A stretch of DNA of 64,000 bases from Pseudeuparius sepicola (taxonomy: Eukaryota; Arthropoda; Insecta; Coleoptera; Anthribidae), in the NCBI GenBank assembly GCA_963920635.1, contig OY987305.1, forward strand, positions 10,455,153 to 10,519,152, given 5' to 3'. The translations under genes were made by a program, and so were the position numbers. Positions 59,332 through 64,000 of the stretch are shown here, piece after piece; positions within the stretch are counted from its first letter, which is position 1, and every line of letters starts with the position of its first letter. A model generated the notes under the pieces. The model was not told the DNA's origin. It saw only the letters and a program-made list of their open reading frames with translations, and did no database searches.

Positions 59332-60548
59332 TTTTTTCCCAAAATATAAAAGTATACCTACAAATAAATGCAACAAAAATTTGAAAAAGCAAATTTATCT
59401 TACCATTTACCACACATTCGTGGGTTAAAATGGCGATAGAAAAATTAGCAGTTTTGTGCACGTTGACAAGCATTCTCCCCCTCTATATCTCTGGTTCGGC
59501 TATGCTATTAGTGGCGCACCCAGGACGCACTCAGATCTCTCATATTTTAAAAAATTTTCGAGGGTGGTTTCGTAGATGTACTGTCCTCTGTGCGACTCTC
59601 GGCAATTATTTTCCCAATCCGACACCTGAGACCTGGCCTGGAAATTTCTTTTAATCATAAAATATTTTGTATGCTAGAATAACGCAAGGTTATTTCTTCT
59701 TCTTCTCCCGAACAGTCTAGCAATTCGGGGCCTTCGCCACCTCTTCGCTGAGACGGATATGTCCAGCTGGTCGTGTATCCGTCCAACTTTGTCACTTGAA
59801 CAAATTTGCTACTTCCTTCCCAAGATTACTGTGGTGGGTAATCTGTGATTACTGTTTCTATGCGGAAATTTCTCTTAAACTTTCTTCAACGTTTTAACAC
59901 TCATTCACATAAAACAACATCAGTTATATCACAGATTTTTACTTTTCATCTATCCTCTTTGAGTCAAATTGTTCAATCGTTCAAAATATATTTGTTCCTC
60001 TTCAGACCATTATACAATATTTTTTTCATCCTTTGCTTCACAAGATTATGGTATCCATGTGGATCCCTCCATTTATTAACCAAGTATTATCAATTTGTGG
60101 ACATCGCTCAACTACACTACACTTGCTACACTTGCTTCCGAGTTGGTGTAAACACTCAAATACGCCGAACAGAATAAGTTCTACATCCACTGCAGGTGTG
60201 TAGCTTAGTGTAGGTAATGTAGCTACACCGAACAGACTTATTTTAGCGAATTTAAAAACTCGTCCCATCACAAACCAGAGTAAATAGTAAATGTACAATT
60301 TAGTTGAATTTAGGATGTGGTCCAAATCATAAAAATTCCTGTAATTTTTAACCAACTGATAAAATCAGGAAATCTCCGGTACCTGTAATTCTAAGCTGCT
60401 TTCGGGTGCAGTGTTTCAAGTTCCCAGTGTATGAAACACTACTGTTCGTGTTAAGTACCGGAGCTGTTTGGTTACTTTTGGAACACCAAACCAGAATTTT
60501 GGTTAATTTCGGACCATAACCTTATTTTCTCCTATTATTTCCGACCAA
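59332..60548. other. Intergenic repeats and inverted fragments
   Basis: No supported gene. TAGTGTAG / GTGTAGC blocks near 58645 and 60200 are related, and CTCCGGTAC .. GTACCGGAG (60374-60469) with GTGTTTCA .. TGAAACAC inside forms a local inverted repeat. Frames of 60-110 codons here lack any family feature. Confidence 0.4.
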
Positions 60549-60594
60549 GGTCTACTACTCAGACTAATAAATAATTATTAGTCTGTGGTCTACT
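60549..60594. mobile_element. Ultrashort palindromic insertion (30 bp) with 8-bp target duplication
   Basis: GGTCTACT at 60549-60556 and 60587-60594 brackets ACTCAGACTAATAA..TTATTAGTCTGT (60557-60586). The palindromic part is CAGACTAATAA and its inverse. Confidence 0.8.
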
Positions 60595-60835
60595 ATAATA
60601 GACCTTGATTTCTTTCGACACCTTTTGTGTCATTTGATTCTCTGACCAGAGATGTGGAGCTATCTCTGGCTCTGAAAAGTTTGGAACATTCTGTTGGAAC
60701 AAACCCAATATAAAACCAGAGCACAGAAGTTATTCTGTGACCAGAGCATAGGTATAATAAAACACGGAACAGGATCACTGTAAAATTCTGTGACTGAAAA
60801 GAACGCATTTTCGGTCAGTTTGTTTCTTAAGTTCT

Positions 60836-62250
60836 GGAGTGCGTTCAGAAATTATTACATTGTACACATTTCTTACAGAGTTGTTACATTGCTTCGTATT
60901 ATTAATGTGTAATTCCATTTCCACACGTTCAGAAATTGCTGAAATAGTTATACCGAGGAAACGCTGGTGGAGCCCATTTCTTACCATGCTTTTTCGTGTG
61001 GTCATTTATTACCGAGTTGGCGCATTGCCGGATTTTGTCTGATTATTTATTATTTTTGCTATATTAGTTAATGTTAGGACCCGTTCACTTTCATCTTCAT
61101 CGCTTTCTTCCTCCCAATCATCCAAAAATATATATTTTGCAGCAATAAAAGTTGTAAGACATATAAAAATTTCTTATGTTATTGTTGTTATCCATTGTTC
61201 AAACTAGTTTCAACTGTGGTTTCATTTCAACCACAAAACCGTTTCACATAGAAATCCTTATATTATTATTTTTTATTTTAGGACAATGACATGATTAGAA
61301 ATGCAAGAAAAATGATCCAAAATTCGTTCAGAAATATATAGCTTGTCATTTGTCACTATTCTATTACATTTTGAAATGTCAAAATATCTCACTTTACAGA
61401 GTAAAGTCACATTCTGTCCTATTCTGGAGTGCGTTCAGAAATAAAAATGTAATGGAAGAATGTAAAAAATATAGGGTAATAAATAGTCTGTTTCCTATAA
61501 CTCTATTTATTTCGGTGACCGGTTTCACAGACTTAAAACTGTCTGCATCTTCAGACCAAATAGATAAGCAGATGCAGACAGTTTCAAGTCTCTGAAACCG
61601 GTCACCAAAATAAATAGAGTTATAGGAAACAGACTATTTATTACCCTATATTTTTTACATTAATTACTACCTATAATGGACGCTTACCCGTATAACTTAT
61701 GTAATGGAAGAGTTTACTCTGTAATGTGATACATTTACATTGATATTTTAGAATGTAACAGAATAGTGACAAATGACATATGACAAGCTATATATTTCTG
61801 AACGAACTTTGGAACATTGTTCTGCAATTTCTGAAAATCATGTCATTGTGCTAAAATAAAAAAATAATAATATTCGGATTTCTATGTGAAACGGTTTTGT
61901 GGTTGAAATGAAACCACAGTTGAAACTAGTTTCAACATTGGATAACAACAATAACGTTAAGAAATTTATATGTCTTGGAACTTTTATGGCTGCAAAATAT
62001 ATACTTTTGGATGATTGGGAGGAAGAAAGTGATGAAGATGAAAGTGAATGGGTTCTAACATAACTAAAATAGAAAAATAATAAATAATCAGGCAGAATCC
62101 GGAAATGCGCAAACTCGGTATTAAGTTACCACACCAAAAAGCATGGTAAGAAATGGGCTCCACCAGCGCGAATTAATGAACGAGCAATGTAACAAGTAAC
62201 AACTCTGTAAGAAATGTGTACAATGTATTAATTTCTGAACGCACTCCTGT
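60836..62250. repeat. Foldback element of about 1.4 kb carrying a captured coding fragment in both arms
   Basis: The left end GGAGTGCGTTCAGAAATTAT is mirrored by TTAATTTCTGAACGCACTCC at 62250. The arms (about 60836-61420 and 61690-62250) match throughout. Both contain, inverted, AAKYI(F/L)LDDWEEESDEDESE, on the plus strand at about 61991-62060 and on the minus strand at about 61065-61140. The centre holds another near-perfect palindrome (61461-61660). A further copy of the end (ATTTATGAACGCACC) at about 62275 pairs with 61424, so more than one event is layered here. Confidence 0.85.
61461..61660. repeat. Inner near-perfect palindrome, arms of about 88 bp
   Basis: TGTAAAAAATATAGGGTAAT.. AAACAGACT / AGTCTGTTT and GTGACCGGTTTCA / TGAAACCGGTCAC mirror each other around about 61556. 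GAAACCGGTCAC is a motif seen at the edges of several insect repeats. Confidence 0.9.
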
Positions 62251-62539
62251 GGCAGTCTTCCATTACATTTTCATTTATGAACGCACCTCTTGCTAGATCC
62301 CTAGTTCCTTATTCTGTGACTGTCACTAGTTTAGTTGCATAAAAAAAATCCCTAGGCGGTTGGTTGGTGCGGTCCTATATTTTCTTTGGAAAATACAGAC
62401 AAAAGTATCCACAACGCTGCGATTTCAAATCTAAAACGTGCATGAGCAGTGGAAAAGGTAATGACAAAAACCAGCGAAAAGTAAATTGGGCCTGAAAACG
62501 TATTTGATGTCACCATTTGGGAGAAAATTATTTTGTTTT

Positions 62540-62673
62540 GTCACCTTGTCATTTTGGTTCAATATGGCTGCGTGAGCGTACGTATTAGATTGTGCAATTT
62601 TAGAAGATTATTGTTTATTAGTTGTTTGATTGTCTTAAATTGTTTAAAACTTGGATTTTCTTTCATTTTCAAA
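62540..62673 (+). promoter_or_regulatory. Probable noncoding first exon / promoter of HUWE1
   Basis: TTCAATATGGCTGCGTGAGC (62558) carries a YY1-type ATGGC core and a tiny upstream ATG-stop. The exon would end at TTTCAAAG|GTAAGA (62673/62674), a good donor. The coding exon has its acceptor at 63181/63182, in line with a 5' intron of about 508 bp. Confidence 0.5.
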
Positions 62674-63181
62674 GGTAAGATTTTTAACAGATACTGTGTT
62701 TCTCGCTTATTATTCGTTTGCCTGGAGTGACTAAGCAAAATGTTTTGAAATAGTGTGGTAGAGCAACACAAAAACAATACACGTATAGGTCCATAAAATA
62801 TCCTAGGGAATCTGTGAATTTCTGGGTACGGGTGAATCCTAACTGTGATATTTCTTTGTGTGTGTTTAATTTCCGAAGTCTAGTTTATATACAAAACAAT
62901 ATATAAAAGTGTCCTACCACAATATTGATTAGTATTTTCAGTTTGTTCTTAAACGAGGTGTCTCGTGAAAATATTCAGGTACAACGCGTTTGCGATTATT
63001 ACAACAATTTTTTACTCAAACTTACACAACATTGTAAATTTTGACATTATGCAAAAGAAAATGTGTTTGGTTGCATTTATTAATTTTCTTTAGCGAATTT
63101 ATCATTTGTGTTTAGATGATAAGTACATACATTTACTTGTCATCTGTGCTAGACAAAGCACTGAGCAATATCGTTTTGCAG

Positions 63182-63473
63182 GCTTAGTACGATGTTGAAG
63201 TAATCCTCAAACATGAAAATAGATAGATCACGTGTGCGGAAGAGCACATCCGAAGTACCCCCGGAATGCCAGCAGCTGATAGATCTTCTTTTGCAATGCT
63301 CAAGAACGGAATTACTGGACGAACTGTCCAAAATAAACTCTTGGACGTTCGGGAAGTGTGAGCTGCTGCACTGGGCGCAGGTTCTCGACGTGTTCGACAA
63401 AGTGCTCGGTGCCGCCGCGGAGCGGAGCGAAGACAACAAATGGGCCTTAAAATGCGACACCAGCCCCGAAAAG
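63182..63473 (+). CDS. HUWE1: HECT E3 ubiquitin ligase HUWE1, first coding exon
   Basis: The acceptor TTTTGCAG ends at 63181 and ATG is at 63213. The exon ends at 63473 in phase 0 with AAG|GTTAGT. The 87 residues start MKIDRSRVRKSTSEVPPECQ and include LIDLLLQC, ELLDEL, KINSWTFGKCELLHWAQVLD, FDKVLG and KWALKCD. They align along their whole length with the N-terminus of animal HUWE1 (KVDRTKLKK..EAP..C..LID.L; W..GKCEL.HW.D.LD.FD). That protein is a giant HECT-type ubiquitin ligase of over 4000 residues that acts on Mcl-1, p53, histones and others. This exon covers only the start of its armadillo-like region; the HECT domain lies beyond the window. The GC-rich coding bias contrasts with the AT-rich flanks. 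Confidence 0.93.
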
Positions 63474-64000
63474 GTTAGTGACGTAGTCTGTTGCTTTAGT
63501 TATACGCTCTTGATATAAGTTGGACTGGGTACTTCTTGTTTTTGCAGTTATGCTTTTTTAATTTAGGAAGTGGCTATTTATACGTCCGACGGATATGAAA
63601 GTCGGTATACGTCTTGCGTTCTCATTGGCGAGTTGAGTCACGTGACTTATTTGGACATACATTTAACTCCATACACGTCCGAAGTAAACTGATTTAGATA
63701 CGTCAGAAGTGCATTTTTCTCAAGCATCATTGCAATAAGGAGCGTATGCCCTCTTTTTTGGTGATGGGCGCTGCCATATGAAAAAAGATTTTCCCACCCC
63801 TGATTTTCTTGGAATTTTGGCTACACCCCTATTTTTATTTTTAAATAAGGGGGTAGCCAAAATTTCAAGAAAATTGGGGGTGGGTTACACCATTCGAAAT
63901 AATTACCCCTCCTTTTTTCATACGGCAGCGCCTATCAAAAAAGGAGGGCATATGCTCCTTATTCCAACAATGCTTGAGAAAAATGCACTTTCCATGTATC
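63474..64000 (+). other. HUWE1 intron with a foldback element
   Basis: After the donor, AT-rich intron sequence runs to a foldback at 63709-63988. Its left arm GTGCATTTTTCTCAAGCAT.. and GGAGCGTATGCCCTC.. ATTTTGGCTAC are mirrored by GTAGCCAAAATTTC.. GAGGGCATATGCTCC and ATGCTTGAGAAAAATGCAC. The centre is at about 63838. No coding. Confidence 0.85.

Noticed and set aside
63149..63460. 103-codon minus frame over the HUWE1 exon
   Set aside because: Shadow of the GC-rich HUWE1 coding exon.

Overview
This window is animal nuclear DNA, almost certainly from an insect. It is AT-rich, its genes are split by GT-AG introns, and it is dense in transposons. Short host exons include a clear HUWE1 N-terminus and a THAP-like zinc finger. 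The many copies of an ACACCCTGTA-type repeat end would fit a beetle, but that is a guess; the order cannot be proven from the sequence alone.

Layout. Positions 1-8092 hold three minus-strand copies of one restriction-like-endonuclease (R4/Dong-like) LINE: a sliver (C, 1-67), a broken copy (A, 71-4400) and a copy with an intact 1132-residue frame (B, 4444-8092). Copy A keeps a 5' region built of 68-bp tandem repeats. From 8159 to about 10425 lies a decayed Penelope-like element, split by a 1528-bp hAT element (8274-9801) with a perfect 8-bp target duplication. A second hAT with the same ends sits at 56286-57576. From 10.4 to 25 kb the sequence is mostly decayed repeats and foldback (inverted-repeat) elements. 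Small host exons lie among them: a two-exon candidate near 11.1-11.7 kb, a signal-peptide exon at 15989-16110 and a 140-residue gene at 21618-22040. A multi-exon minus-strand gene with a myristoylation-type N-terminus runs from 28807 down to at least 23478.

The centre (31727-44379) is a tandem satellite of about 28 almost identical 452-bp monomers. It ends directly in a large inverted repeat (44210-45087). Each monomer contains one arm end of that inverted repeat, so the satellite looks born from a foldback element. Variant sites show block homogenisation and a 904-bp dimeric higher-order stretch. From 48 to 54 kb there are nested foldback elements, a hAT MITE (48554-48888) and a near-perfect palindrome around a TA microsatellite. 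From 57.6 kb on there is a divergent exon pair, a THAP-like gene with an apparent splice-phase break, a foldback element whose arms carry a captured acidic coding fragment (60836-62250), and finally the 5' end of HUWE1.

The most unusual signal is a set of ultrashort (20-49 bp) nearly perfect palindromes. Four are bounded by exact 8-bp direct repeats (16865-16896, 51056-51085, 52433-52481, 60557-60586) and two by 7-bp repeats (48817-48847, 58615-58634). They behave like transposon insertions reduced to little more than two terminal repeats. Two of them sit inside larger mobile elements, so they are real secondary insertions.
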